Assembly (NCBI GenBank): GCA_009809945.1
Contig: WTPW01000515.1
Span: 1-64,000, forward strand
Direction of reading: 5' to 3'
Source: Gigaspora margarita
Taxonomy: Eukaryota > Glomeromycota > Glomeromycetes > Diversisporales > Gigasporaceae
Length of the DNA stretch: 64,000 nucleotides
Made by a program: the position numbers and the translations under genes. Positions 11,552-23,989 of the stretch are shown in pieces (the stretch's first letter is position 1; every line of letters starts with the position of its first letter). A model generated the notes under the pieces. That model saw only the letters and a program-made list of their open reading frames with translations. It was not told the origin of the DNA and searched no databases.

Positions 11552-12224
11552 TGTTAAGTCTAATATGGTTATAGATCATATATCAATTAATGATTATCAT
11601 ACACATGATTACATTAGCATAAAAAGAATCTAAAAATTCTAAAAAATCTAAAATATCTAATAGATCTAACAAGTCTAGTATTGGTAGAAGTTAATTTTTA
11701 TTTTATTAATTATATAATTATTAAAATGATCATATAAATCAGTTATATTGATGCAGCATACTAATCAATAGAATCAATATATTATAACTAATGAATATAA
11801 CTGTTATTTTATATAGTAATCAAACATGTGTAAATATCACTAATATTCTCTGTAAATTGATAGTTCTAAACTCATATTTATTAAATAAAGTATTAATGTC
11901 TTTATATAATAATTAACAAAAACTAGTACTCATGTTTTTATACACATGTAAACACAATTGTAATTATTAAGTGATTTAAGAATCTTGATTATGAGATTAC
12001 TGCGACAGTTTTCATGTCCCCCAAATTAACATTGCCATTTTAGTTTTATTAATAAACTTAAACAACTATCTGTATCTTCATGTACATTTAGCTATTTGCC
12101 TCTTTTGTAAAAGCAAATCATATCAAAACCTTTATATATGATCATGTTCAATTTACTAAACATATAAGGCATTCATTTAACCCCAGTTTCACTGAACTAA
12201 TTTAAAGGTGATTTGAGTGCAACA
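11552..12224 (+). repeat. Left LTR-like direct repeat
   Basis: Shared landmarks with the right copy are AAAATATCTAATAGATCTAA followed by CAAGTCTAGTATT, then TTTGCCTCTTTTGTAAAAGC. It runs from TGTTAAGTC to GTGCAACA. Confidence 0.7.
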
Positions 12225-14393
12225 TTTTGGTAATAACTATGAGATAAGTTCTTAATCACTTATACTATTATTTCTTATTAAAATAACTACATTAATCATT
12301 GTTGAAAAGAAAGTATATCCTGTATCCTTGTGAAAATACCTCAGAAATTAGCTATCAATTGATACATTATATAGAAAGTTGTTAAGATAAACTCAACTAT
12401 TGTAAACTATATCACATAAACTTCAAGANCTAAAAAATAGTTTATGTTCAGCTAAACTATCATAAAAATTGTTCTTGTAACTTATAAGTCATAATTGGAA
12501 TCTCATATTGATCATCAATAAGAATGTTGCTGATTATATAATAAAGTTCAAAAAATCAAAAGAATAATATATTAGCAAATAGACAAGGAACAAAACAACC
12601 TTATTATTCCATTAGATCTATAATAGAGAAAGAAAAAAATGTTAACTGAATATTTCAAATAGTTCCTTATCTTTATCAAAATAAATTAAAATTTTGTTTA
12701 TTTTAAAAATTTAAGCAATAGTTAGTACAATAATATAATCATAGATGCCAATGTAGATAATAGAATGCATATCTTGCTACATTATTCAAATTATCTATAG
12801 ATTTTATTAAATTTCTTGTAGTAACATCCAGTAATATTTTTCTTTGCTATGCACCTTTGTAATAAAATCATGAAAATCTATAAAAAGCTTTGAAAGAATC
12901 TATAGATAATAAAATTGTTATTAATAGTTCTAGTAAAAAAAACCAGAACAATAAGCACAAAAGGAAGAATATTTATCTTATATTTTGGTCCAAGTTATAT
13001 TCTAATGAGTTAATTAATGTCACAGATCATAATTTAAATGAAATCTATATTTTCTACTTAACATGCTAACCTTCTAAAACCTACTAATACTTGTTTATTA
13101 TAACTTTTTTAAAACTAAACCCTAACCTTAACCCCTAATTCTAAAAAATACACTCCTCAAAAATTTGGTTTTNNAGATTTTATGCTATAATTTTATTTTA
13201 ATNTGGATTTCATTTTAATTTGCCTCAATTAATGAACTTCATAAAAAAATAATTTTTTGTATCTAAAATAAGAACCTGTAGAACATTCTCAAACTATATA
13301 TTCATACTGTATTTCAAATTCTTTAATTAAACAATCATTAGATCTGTAATAAAACAAAATACACTAATAATAAAAGTTTTTATAAACTTTCAGGATCTAA
13401 CTTGAAAATTTATTGGATCAGAAAAAATTAATAAAAGGATGCTAATTGAGAAAACTAGAATTTAATTATTTGTGGAACTTCAAATATAAAATTAATTTAT
13501 NACTCAAAAGTTAGTNAATATATTATGGTATCTCAGTATTCTTATAACAAAAATATTCTTTAATTTTATAATGTAGATTATAATTATACTGAATTTTATA
13601 ATAATAATATATATTAAAGGTATATATTATATTTTGAAACTAGAATAAAATAGAGCAGAAATGCGTTATCTTGATATTATACCTTTTATTAGTTTAAAAG
13701 TTTTATTAGAAGAGCAACAATTAAAAAAAGCAAATATTTATAATTTAATATTATTATAAAGAAAATAACAATAGGTAAAAGATCTTTATTTCAATACAAA
13801 CACTTGTAGTCAAGACTTGAGGATTATGATTAGAATATGANGTACTGTGAAAAGATAAGCTAACAGGTTGGGATCTAAATTGATGACCNAAATAAATTAA
13901 TTTATTGTACCTATAANCCTATAAGTCATNAATTGNNGCNNTTAATAAANACTGNGCAAGGTTGAATTTTGTTTATTTGACTATGTAAATCNCAAATCTA
14001 GCCTAGTACTGGTGGTNTGGTGTTTANTAAGTACTGTACAACAAAANATTTGAAAACAAACAGGAATNGGAAGAATTTGAATATATCTATATTACATACC
14101 AGATAATTCTTGATAAGCACTAGATAGATATCATAGTNTAGNCACAGGAATAGAATAAATNAGNAAACATCTGCATCATAGATGTCAAAGTGTATCTAAT
14201 ACTTTTATTTTATTTGAGGAACTCACATGTACTATAGTCTTGTCAGTAATAATTATTGCAGTATTGGTCTTTTTATAAAGTTAGCTATATACTACAAAAG
14301 GAATGCTATTAATAACTTATCAAAAAGAAAATAGAAAAAGATCCATGAAATTAATTAATAAACATTTATGACTTTTAATTGTTACTTAGATAG

Positions 14394-15067
14394 TGTTAAG
14401 CCTAATATATTTATAAGTCATATGTCGATTAATAACCATCATACATGTAATTACATTAGCATAGCATAAATCATAAGATTCTAAAGAATCTAAAATATCT
14501 AATAGATCTAACAAGTCTAGTATTATTAGAAGTTAATTTTTTATTTATTTAATATATTATTGGAATGATCATGTATATTAGTTATATTGGATCTAGCATA
14601 ACTAATTGATAGAATTGATGCATTATAACTGCTAAATATGTTGTTGTTTTTCATAGTTATCAAACATGTATAAATATCACTAATATCTCTTTAGAAATCA
14701 ACAGTTCTAAACTCATATTTATTAAATAAAGTATTAGTGTCTTTATACAAAAACCAGTACTCGTATCTTTATACATATGTAAATACAATTATAATCATTA
14801 CAGATTAAGTAATTTAACAATCTTGATCATGTGATTATGTGCATTTTTCACATTCCTCCAAGTTAACATTGTAGTTATAGTTTTATGAATAAACTTAACC
14901 AACTATCTGTATCTTCATATACATTTAGCTATTTGCCTCTTTTGTAAAAGCAAATCACATCAAAACCTCTATACACAATCACATTCAATTTACTAAACAC
15001 ATGAAGCATTCAATTGTTTTAACACCCAGTTTTACTGAACCAATTGAGAGATAGTTTGAGTGCAACA
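14394..15067 (+). repeat. Right LTR-like direct repeat
   Basis: This is colinear with the left copy over its whole length, with small indels (for example a short insertion around 14466-14475). It ends GTGCAACA and is followed by GTGTT. Confidence 0.7.
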
Positions 15068-15855
15068 GTGTTATTTCATGCTTGTATAATACAAAATAAT
15101 TATTCAAATTGTTACATTTTGCTAAATTTAACTTGAAATCAATTCATTATAATATATTTACTACTTTAAAAATTGCTGTTCATTTTATAAGTTCATTTTA
15201 ATTCCTCTCTNTCNTGCTTCTAAAAGTCCTGCAAAGTGAAATTAACTAAAAAATTAACTTCAAATNGCATAACTNAAATTAACTTTAACNAGCCTAAAAA
15301 TATTAATACAATAAACTATACTTATTAATATATTACTAATTTGATATATTAAATATTTTATTATTAAAATAGATTCAAATATTATATTAATTGTAATATA
15401 GNCNAATATNAAAAAATTTAANAATACAACTACTAAAGCAACTTTATTATATAGTTTATCATCTATTTCATAATTGCATTGCACAGCTACTTATTGCTCA
15501 ATTTTATTATATTTAAAGCATAACTTACATAAACTACCTACATAAAATACCCTCTACCTGACAAAGTATACACCAGTTACTAATCTATATTTTGTCTAGA
15601 AATATAATAGATCTATATTACTATTTGTTACAAATTATTATAGTTTTCTGTTCCTGGTTTTGTGTGACAATATCATGCAGCTATCTAGTTTTATAAAACT
15701 ACTGATAATATAATTAAATTTTTATCAAATTTGGATGGTTACTATCGAGAAATTATTGCTAAAGTTCAAAAAAATTAAAATATTGGAAAAAATTAAAATC
15801 AGGTAACTTTTTTTTACCAGAAACAGAGTTTTCTGTAAGTGAAAACAGAGAGCAT

Positions 15856-16790
15856 ACCAGGAACGGAGTGATGAAATCACATAGTATAGGGTTATAAGAT
15901 GGGCCAGAATGATGTGTGTCGACAAAATCTTGGATCTGATTGGTCCACGTGATACTATATATCACTTGGTGTTTAATTTTTACCTGCCTATCGTCGCATG
16001 TGCCATATTGAAATTTAATTTTCACCTGTCTATCATCGCATGGATCATCTTAATACTTCTGATCAGTAATTCAAGTGCCTAATTCTTATTATGTTAAGGC
16101 TTTATGTGTATGAATACGCAATTAGAGTTTTAATGTTGCAAAGTTGATTAATTATGATCTTTTTTGCAATTTGGATCATTTTGTTATAATGTAAGGCTAT
16201 GCAATTATCCGTAGAAATTTACAAATGCTATAATAAACAATAGTGAAAATGTGCTTTTTGGACATAAATATTGGTGACCCGATACAGATTTGCATATCTN
16301 TTCGCTCAATATTTAGCATTNTTCATTTTTTTNNNAGGATTTTTTATTGGCCTGATTAAATGATAATCTCTAAGAATTTGTTGATCATTAAAGCAACTCG
16401 ACTCTTAAAATCATGAAAGGTAGGTTTTTTAAATTACTTCTGTTGTTTGATTATGCTAAATCGAAAAAATTACTTTCTACTCAAGATTTAGATTATTGAT
16501 TTCTATATTTTTCTATTTTTCGTAAATTTTTGGTCAGAATTTTTGCTGTCCAGATTGTTTGATAATTACTAATTTTCTCAGCAATTTTGTAGTTCATAGT
16601 TATATGTAGATCTACCAACTGATAAATATCCAAAATGTGATCAGTGCTAAACCTAGCAATATGATATTTTAATGCTTTTGATTATACAATCTGTGATCAA
16701 AAATGTTAAGCCTAAAATGTCAATGAGCAAGTTATGACAAGAATATTTTGTTATCACAATTCAAATTCTGGCAATTGTATCATGATAGTA
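15856..16790 (+). repeat. Dispersed repeat D1, copy B
   Basis: It begins ACCAGGAACGGAGTGATGAA and then follows copy A through GATGGGCCAGAATG, ACAAAATCTTG, AATGATAATCTCT and TGAGCAAGTTATGA. It lacks the insertions seen in copy A, so it approximates the uninterrupted unit of about 0.93 kb. Several Ns lie within it. Confidence 0.7.
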
Positions 16791-17053
16791 CCTAAATCAC
16801 ATATATAATATTATGTATCAAAAATTCTTTCTGGTAATATCGACCTTATATGACATTGATCGACATGAGGAAAGGCATTTAATACTGTAATAATGCTAAT
16901 TAGGGTTTGGATTGAGGCGAATTTCTTTAAAAAGAATAATGAAATGCCTCTAAGATTCGAATGATTATTTTTAGGCTAGGTTTGTAATAAATTTTTGAAA
17001 AACATTTGCACTATACAACATTTGGCTTGTGTTTTTTTAGACTATGCCATTAA

Positions 17054-17299
17054 GTTATTTGTGCTGGAGGTCATAATTTATTTATTAAATTTAATGTTAG
17101 CAAAATACATAGTGAAAGCAAGCGACTGACCAAGTTGGTCAGAACAGTAGAAGTTCCCATGACAGAAGCAATCGTTATTGCACTGGAAGTTTCTGTAGAA
17201 TTAGCCAGTAGAGTTATTCCCATGCTAAAGCGAATGAATAAATGGTGGGTGGGCCTCCCTGTTGTTCTTTCAGTGCCGTGGGAGCTTGAATCTCCCTAA
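17054..17299 (+). other. Unrecognised open frame of 81 codons
   Basis: A frame open from 17054 to the TAA at 17297-17299 lies in an island of higher GC. It encodes, among others, KRLTKLVRTVEVPMTEA and MLKRMNKWWVGLP. The first ATG is at 17159, which would give 46 residues. I recognise no family. It might be an exon or a gene remnant, or chance. Confidence 0.2.
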
Positions 17300-18422
17300 T
17301 ACTTGATTTGCGCCATGCATGTGTCGATATCATTGTTATTTAATTTTTGTTTGATCTTCCTATGCCCATATTACAAAATAAAACAAATATCTAATCTATT
17401 CTGATATTATTATATCAATAAGACTGTATTAACTATCTATAATAAATAATTGCTACTAAAATACACCAAATATTAGCTTTTTTTTATATGGCTAATTGAA
17501 TTACCTTTTTCTTATACAGCTAATTGAATTAATAATACCAAAAATCTGTATATTATTCATTCAATTTGACCACTAACTGGTTTTTCGTTTCTGGTTTTGC
17601 ATGAAAACATCGCGCAGCTATCTAGTGGTTTACCAAAATGTTCAAGGATGTGCATCCACAAAATCTTGCATTTGGTTGGTTGCCACAGTTGGCTATGATT
17701 TCTAAATATGTAAACTCAGATAATTTCAGGTTTGTATTAATTGAATAAGCCATTTAAAGTGTTACCATTGTGACTAAATCATGGTAAATTTTAGTTGCTT
17801 AGCCACTTGTGTGCAACATTTTTGCATATAATGATTGGTGTTATGAAAAGTTTGACCGGTGTAAGCATAGCCAATATATGATCATGTCACGTTTTGTGCA
17901 ATCATTTGTTAATTAGTGATTGACATTTCTATTTGCATTAATGTGTATTGTACCATGATACCTTAATGTAGTGAAAAGTTGATCAATATTGTTTATAATA
18001 ATAAAGAAATAAACATTTTCATTTAATTTATTATTGATTTAATAGATGACGGTACAGAATAATGTTAAAAGTGTTAATAATATTACTTTACTGTTTATGC
18101 TGCGTCTTAATATTATATGGGGTGCCTCATATTAAAAAGGCCCATTTTGACATATAGCTTATTTTGAGATAATTGAGTTTAATCATTTGTTTTGATTTTC
18201 AGACTGATCCGGGATTAAGCAAATTTCATGATTTTGATTGTTAAAGATTACAGGTGACTATCAGATAATCTCGTGATGTGCTTGTCCTTAGGCAAACTTG
18301 TAATTTTTCTTTATATTACCTCCATTTTTTATTATGCAAATCGACCTTTATTTATAATTGAAAAATGTCAATCATGTTGAAATTTATATGAATCTAATAA
18401 AAACTTATTTTTCAAAAAAATT
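17300..18422. other. Non-coding stretch with one M1 motif copy
   Basis: Apart from a diverged M1 copy near 17585-17625 followed by CCACAAAATCTTGCAT (the same text as inside D1), nothing was recognised. Confidence 0.4.
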
Positions 18423-18439
18423 ATGAAATGTGCCTTTTT

Positions 18440-19482
18440 TTTTTTTTTTTTTTTTTTTTTGTATTCAGAGTGTCCGCTTAGGGATCAAAAAATTTTATTC
18501 AAGATTTTAGGGCCGTTGGTAATTCCACATGGGGGACTACCAACATTTGTTACAATGACGAGAGTACAACTAGCCACACCCACAACTTTTGGTTGCCTAT
18601 TTAAGTAGCTACCCTAAGGTTCTACACTAGCTGCCATACCTGCAACCCACATACTGGCATTGCCTATTTAAACCCTCTGATCCTTGTCCCTCCTGCCAAC
18701 CTTCTTGTATTACTAGAACATTGTTCCAGATACTGGTTCCATGCCCTTAGGACTCCATACACCAGGCAGATATCCTTGCAGAAAACTTGGTAGAGTAGTA
18801 TCTGTCCTATACAGATATTCACCTACACTTCGGTAATTATTGCTATGGCTCGCGCCAACACTTGCAAGACAAGGTAACCCTTGTCCTCTTACCAATACCT
18901 ACTTCTGCCCTTGCGAAGTTCACCAAACCCAGTACCCATCCCTTCGTCTTCCTGAGCATATTCTCTGGTACTTCCCAAAACTCCCAATCCAATTGCCCAG
19001 AAGGATCGGTCAGCTCAGCTTTAGAATGCCATTATGGTCTCCCTTTCCTTGGTCCACGCTTCTATAACACATGTTCTTTTCCTCCAGTATGACTCTGGCA
19101 GCTCAGTTGGTAGGGTCCTCCGACCCTCTATACATCCTACTTTTCCCAGCTAGCCTACCTATTCTGACGCCATTTTGTGATACCGTCAAAAGCTGACTAT
19201 TCTCCGCTCGGGGCTTGCCAAGCATTTTTTCTCATTTCAATGCCTCCGGGGGTTATTTTTACCTGCCCTTATGCAGGGCTCCCAAATCGGTATTGTTGTT
19301 ATACCAATATGCCCTTGGTGCAACCCAGGTTACAGATCTACCAATCCAGCATGCAGTTAAGATTAACATAACACAGATATGAATTTTTGAAAAACATCTC
19401 CAATGGGATTCGAACTCTGTACCTGTAGTCACAAATGCTTGGGGGGTGACAAATATCCAACTTTACTACATCGTCACACCCC
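18440..19482 (-). mobile_element. tRNA-derived SINE, family S2, complete 1.04-kb copy
   Basis: On the minus strand it starts GGGGTGTGACGATG, followed by TAGTAAAGTTGG, an exact fit to the Pol III A-box consensus, and the B box GAGTTCGAATCC (within 19405-19419). It ends in a long A tail, seen as the T run at 18435-18460. A 16-bp target duplication TGAAATGTGCCTTTTT is at 18424-18439 and 19483-19498. The ~1 kb body is distinctly more GC-rich than its surroundings and has no ORF recognisable as a protein. Two shorter copies are at 7086-7735 and 50443-51203. The length is far above the usual SINE range of 100-600 bp. Confidence 0.85.
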
Positions 19483-19748
19483 TGAAATGTGCCTTTTTAA
19501 TATAAGTCACTCTATATTATTTATATAATACGTTGATAATACGCATTGGTTGTCAATTAGTAGATAGACTATAGTTAATAATTTATAATAAATTATGTAA
19601 AGAAAAATTTTTTCAAATAAACGTATCTAAGGCCATATAAACTTAATTTTTTAAATTTTTTGAAAAAATTTTTTTATATGTTTTAATAGCCGGGTGGGAT
19701 TTCATAAAAATTTTTTAAAAAATTTTATAAAATTTAAAATTTTTTATA

Positions 19749-20326
19749 AGGTGGAAAGGGGTAATTTGGCGAAGTTAACATCACTAATATAAAAACTTTT
19801 TTATTTTAATATTAAAAAATTTGTTATTTTTTGTATTAAACTTTATATATGATTTAGAATTATTTTATAAAAAAATTAGTAATATAATATCTTGCTTTAA
19901 AGTGACAAAATGGATGGATTATACATTGTATCAAAAAGCTTAAATTTTAAGAAGTAGGGGTAATTTGGCGAATTGATGGTATCTTATGTGATCCAGTGGT
20001 CAGAACTGGATAATTTTTATACCATTCAATTTGTCTCGATGAGATGAATCGATTAATATAAAGTTTATCCGATTCAGATCACTGGATCACAAAATATCTT
20101 CGATTATATGTTGCACCAAAAGGGTATTTTGACGGAGTGTAACTATAACAAAGAATTGAAAATAACTTGTAACCCAGTGATCAGAACCAGGCAAGCTTGG
20201 TACCATTCAATTCGCCTCATCGAGGCGAATCAAATGTTATAAAAATTATTCGATTCTGATCATTAGATCATGCAATACCAAAATTCGCCAAATTACCCCT
20301 CTTCACCAAATTACCCCTTTCCACCT
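19749..20326. mobile_element. TA-flanked MITE carrying two internal hairpins
   Basis: The ends AGGTGGAAAGGGGTAATTTG (left) and its reverse complement (right) are flanked by TA at 19747-19748 and 20327-20328. GGGGTAATTTGGCGAA recurs at 19954 and, reversed, at 20283. Inside are two successive hairpins (about 19990-20092 and 20165-20272), each built on a CCAGTG-TCAGAAC inverted pair. The two hairpins look like a tandem duplication. There is no coding sequence. Confidence 0.7.
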
Positions 20327-20766
20327 TATATAAAATTTTTTAAATAAGTTCAGGTAAGCGATTATTACTTTATTTAATACTATAATGCCAGGTCATTATT
20401 TTTTAAAATTAAAATTTAAATTTTATAATTTAAAAAATTTTAAAAATTTTTAAATAAAAGTCCAGCCTGTTGGGGGGTTTTTTTTATGTTATGAGAACCA
20501 AAAAATTAATTTTATATAGCCTAATATTTGGAAATTGGTTATTTAGTATTTGTATTTATTATTGTATATGTTACGTGTGATTTGAACTAGTAACGTCGTG
20601 ATAACATAACAAGTAAAGATTCTACGGCAATAACCGTGAATCCTGTTAATGATCATCACGACAAGTTTTTTTTATATATGTTGTGCATTAGAGTGATCAT
20701 TCACAATTAATTTAGCGACTACGCTCCACTAATAATTTGTATATGTTCAGGATTTTTTTAGGTTTG

Positions 20767-21048
20767 GGTCAAAATCACGACAAACAAAATCTCAATAGAT
20801 CATAATCCCAACAAAAAAATTCTGACAACCAAAAAAAGCTTTTCTTGAGCAATTTTACTATAATCAACTAAACCCAAACCCTAACCCAGGTGCTCACCCT
20901 AACCCTAACCCAGGTACACACCTAATCCTAACCTAACATAAATAAATTTAATGATTTTTTTGTTGTCGGAATTGTCAGGATTTTTATTGTTAGGATTTTT
21001 TTGTTGGGATTATGACCTGTTGGGGTTCTGTTTGTCAGGATTTGACTA
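20767..21048. mobile_element. Inverted-repeat element with telomere-like core
   Basis: The left arm GACAAACAAAATCTCAATAG followed by ATCATAATCCCAACAAAAAA is mirrored by the right arm up to GTTTGTCAGGATTTG. The loop (20870-20938) contains repeated CCCTAACCC and CCTAACC text. No clear target duplication was found. Confidence 0.55.
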
Positions 21049-21320
21049 GCATATGGGTAGCCATCAATAGAAATCAAGCAAATCAACATTTGAAAAAAAA
21101 TTAATTCCTTAACTTTCATAGCTCATATCTCAATGAATTTTAAAGCTATCTTAATGATTTAATATTTAAAAGAAAGCTTATAATCTAAGCTTTCTTTTGA
21201 ATATTAAATCATTAAGATAGCTTTAAAATTAATTGAATATGAGCTGTAAAATTTAAGTAATTAATTTTTTTTCAAATGTTGATTTGCTTGATTTCTATTG
21301 ACGGCTGCCCATATGTTAGT
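21046..21320. mobile_element. Foldback hairpin of ~275 bp
   Basis: The arms are about 135 bp each with the centre near 21186, where the sequence AGAAAGCTTATAATC meets its complement. The outer ends read CTAGCATATGGGTAGCC and, reversed, CTAACATATGGGCAGCC. It is non-coding. It abuts the preceding inverted-repeat element. Confidence 0.65.
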
Positions 21321-21659
21321 TAATCATAATGACTCAGTGTGTGCTCATACATAATATTCGTAAATATAATTATGAAAAAAATTTTTAAAAAACAATTTTA
21401 TGTATTCCTGATTAGTTATCTTTTCGATCTGTAAACTCTGTTAACTGACAAAAAAAAAGGGTTGTAACAAAGCATGTACATATGTATATGCTAAAAAATA
21501 CAAGTTTCATTCAAAAAAATATGTATATTATAAACATATAATAAGTAAACAACAATATTCATAGTATATATCAAACTAACTAATTACTATATTAATAACC
21601 CAGACTTATTCTTAAATAATTTTCTCGTTTTTGGTTTTGCATGATTGCATCGCACAGCT

Positions 21660-22430
21660 ACCTTATTTTTAAACTTTAACGATGATTTCTCGACAACCAA
21701 CTACCTGAATTTTATGAAATTATTTATATAATTCTATGAATTTATAGAAATAAAGCAAGAAAGGTGCTGGTCGAGTTTGAATACGTAGCTGGCTATTGAT
21801 AAATATTTATTAAAATAGAAAGATCTGCTGTAGCTTTTTTTAATGCCATTTAAATTTGAACGAACTTTACTCAAACCTACATAATCAAATTCGATCAAAT
21901 TCTTTATTTTAATTCTGAGGCTATATAATTAAAATAAAAAATGTGATCGAATCTAACTAAGTGCTGAATAACTTCTTTCAAAGTTTAGATGGCTATAAAA
22001 AAGAAAAGCTACAGGTAAAATTTTTTAAACTTTTTAATTAATAAATATTCCTTCTATTCAAATTTGATCAAAATTTGTTTATTTTGATTTAATAAACTCT
22101 AGAATTAAAATAAAAAATTCAACAAATTAGGGTGGCTAGTTGTCATTTAAAATTTAATTAAAAAATTTGTTGCAAATTTTTAAGAACTTTAAATGTTGAT
22201 TCTTGACAATCTACCATCCAAATTTGATAAAGATCTTCTTATTTTAATTCAAAGTTTATAGAATTAAAATAAAAAAATTAATTAAATTGAATAGCTAGCT
22301 ATCAGAAATATTTATTTAAATTAAAAAAATTAAGCTACATTGTTTTTTTATAGTTGTCTAAATTTAAATAAGGGTTGGGTTTCTTAGCACTTATTTGGTC
22401 AAATTTAAATATAATTTTTTATTAGATTTT
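21660..22430. repeat. Diverged repeat family with TTTTAATTCTA-TAGAATTAAAA cores, cluster 1
   Basis: Recurring blocks combine TTCTTGACAACCAGC-like text, AAATTTGATCAAA and the palindromic core TTTTATTTTAATTCTATAGA. A second cluster is at 27120-27830. Single copies of the core sit at 32060-32160 and 32866-32940. It is non-coding. Confidence 0.5.
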
Positions 22431-22555
22431 TGATTTTTTTTTGCATATACAGTACATTGTACTCTATAAGATCTGATATAATATGAAATTAAAACAATAA
22501 ATTAATTTGTTAGTTTAAGGTTAAGGAGAGCACAGGTCAAAATTATACATATCGG

Positions 22556-22790
22556 TATAATATTGAGTACCCGATATATATATGATATATATATTATATG
22601 TGACCAATATGTGTAGGATATATTTATACACATACCCAATATGTGTAGAGTTCATGCAGGATATCAGACACATATCAGACACATATAGTACACATATAGT
22701 ATACATGCCGTATACATGCCGTATACATATTACATATATAAATTCTATAATACATCATGTACCCAATATGTACCCAATATAAAGTATTAA
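22556..22790 (+). repeat. AT/CA-rich microsatellite-like tract
   Basis: Short units such as ACACATATAGT, ATGCCGTATAC and CCCAATATGTG are repeated in imperfect tandem. The open frames across it on both strands are side effects of the repeat. Confidence 0.55.
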
Positions 22791-23189
22791 AGTGGAAAAA
22801 ATAAATTCAAATATTCATATATTTTTTACAATTACTTAATTATCACTTTGCCATAACAATAATATAAAGCAATTTAATAAAAATTTTATTTTTTTATTTA
22901 TTTATTATAAAACAAATCAGTTACAATTTGGAATCTAATATACAATTCTATAGCAAATAACTAATGAAACACTAGTGATAATGCAATACTAACAAAGGCA
23001 GAAACACCCAATGACCATGATAGCTAAAGAAAAAAGTTCAACAAATTGATGACAAAACACCAAAAGCAACTATAAAGCTACACGAAAACGCCCAAGAAAA
23101 CTAACAAAGTACCCAAGATAAAATCTACAAGACACCCAAAAACACACCAAAGCAATATTAAAAATTGGTGACAAGTTACCTGAGCTAAT

Positions 23190-23277
23190 CACAAACTCGA
23201 ACAGAGAGCACCACAAACTTGAACAGAGAGCACCACAAACTCAAACAGAGAACACCACGAACTCGAACAGAGAGCAC
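23190..23277 (+). repeat. 22-bp minisatellite, four units
   Basis: Four successive 22-bp units begin CACAAACT, CACAAACT, CACAAACT and CACGAACT and end AGAGAGCAC or AGAGAACAC. They lie in a wider block (22980-23470) of higher-order repeats with CACCCAAGAAAACT, AATCTATGCTAA and GAAATTGGTGACAA. Confidence 0.8.
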
Positions 23278-23989
23278 CCAAGAAAACTGACAGGACACCC
23301 AAAATGAAATCTATGCTAAGAAACTCTAAAACGCGTATGAAATTGGTGACAACCATGAACTCATACAGAGAGCACCCAAGAAAACTCCAAAATGAATCTA
23401 TGCTAAAAACTCTGAAACACATACGAAATTAGCAACAAGACACCACGTAGTCATACAAGAAATGCCTATAGACCCCAAAGCAAAATCTCTGAAACACATT
23501 TGAAGCAACGTTGAAATCGGCAACACCTAAAAAAAAAGAAAAACTAAAAAGTAGTATTTAGAACTAGGGCATGGCACATCAACAAAAATATGAAAAAAGA
23601 AAAAACACCAATGGCGCTAGTGACAAATAATATACTGAAATATCGACACCAACAATGAAGCACTGACTAATGACTCTAACGATGAAATCTGAAACTGTTG
23701 CTCCAAAATGGATAGCACTAACAACGAAGAAAGGTTGCTTCAAAATGGATGATGCCAAATGATGAAGTACTGATGAAGTTATCTGAAAAGTGTAGTAACG
23801 GAGAAATAAATAACAAAAATAAATTAATTTAAGTAACATAATAATACAAAATAAAAGAATATTAAAAATGGAAAAAATTATTAAAATAAGTTATATATGA
23901 TATAAATAAAAAAAAAGGTGGAAAAATAAATAAATATATAAATAAAAAAATACTCATGTGATGATCTAATCTAGATCTATCAGTGATCT

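Larger units (their letters stand above)
11552..15067 (+). mobile_element. Candidate non-coding LTR retrotransposon (LARD/TRIM-like)
   Basis: Two direct repeats of about 673 bp (11552-12224 and 14394-15067) each begin TGTTAAG and end GTGCAACA, the TG...CA pattern of LTRs. They bracket a 2.2-kb interior. GTGTT follows the right repeat, and GTGTT also sits at the left edge, overlapping the first T, so a 5-bp target duplication is plausible but ambiguous. Just inside the left repeat is TTTTGGTAATAAC, which might be a decayed primer-binding site. The interior has no gag or pol similarity in any frame and many undetermined bases. The LTRs differ at many positions, so the insertion is old. A simple segmental duplication is the alternative. 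Confidence 0.55.

Noticed and set aside
18423..19371. Several open frames of 60-76 codons on both strands
   Set aside because: They lie inside the S2 SINE, which is GC-richer and so has fewer stops. They are not colinear with open frames in the other S2 copies.
22521..22782. Frames rich in I, Y, M and T on both strands
   Set aside because: These are translations of an AT/CA microsatellite-like tract; simultaneous frames on both strands mark it as repeat-driven.
23189..23422. Hydrophobic minus-strand frame (FLGALCSS-like repeats)
   Set aside because: It is produced by the 22-bp minisatellite and its flanking higher-order repeats. There is no start context or conserved domain.
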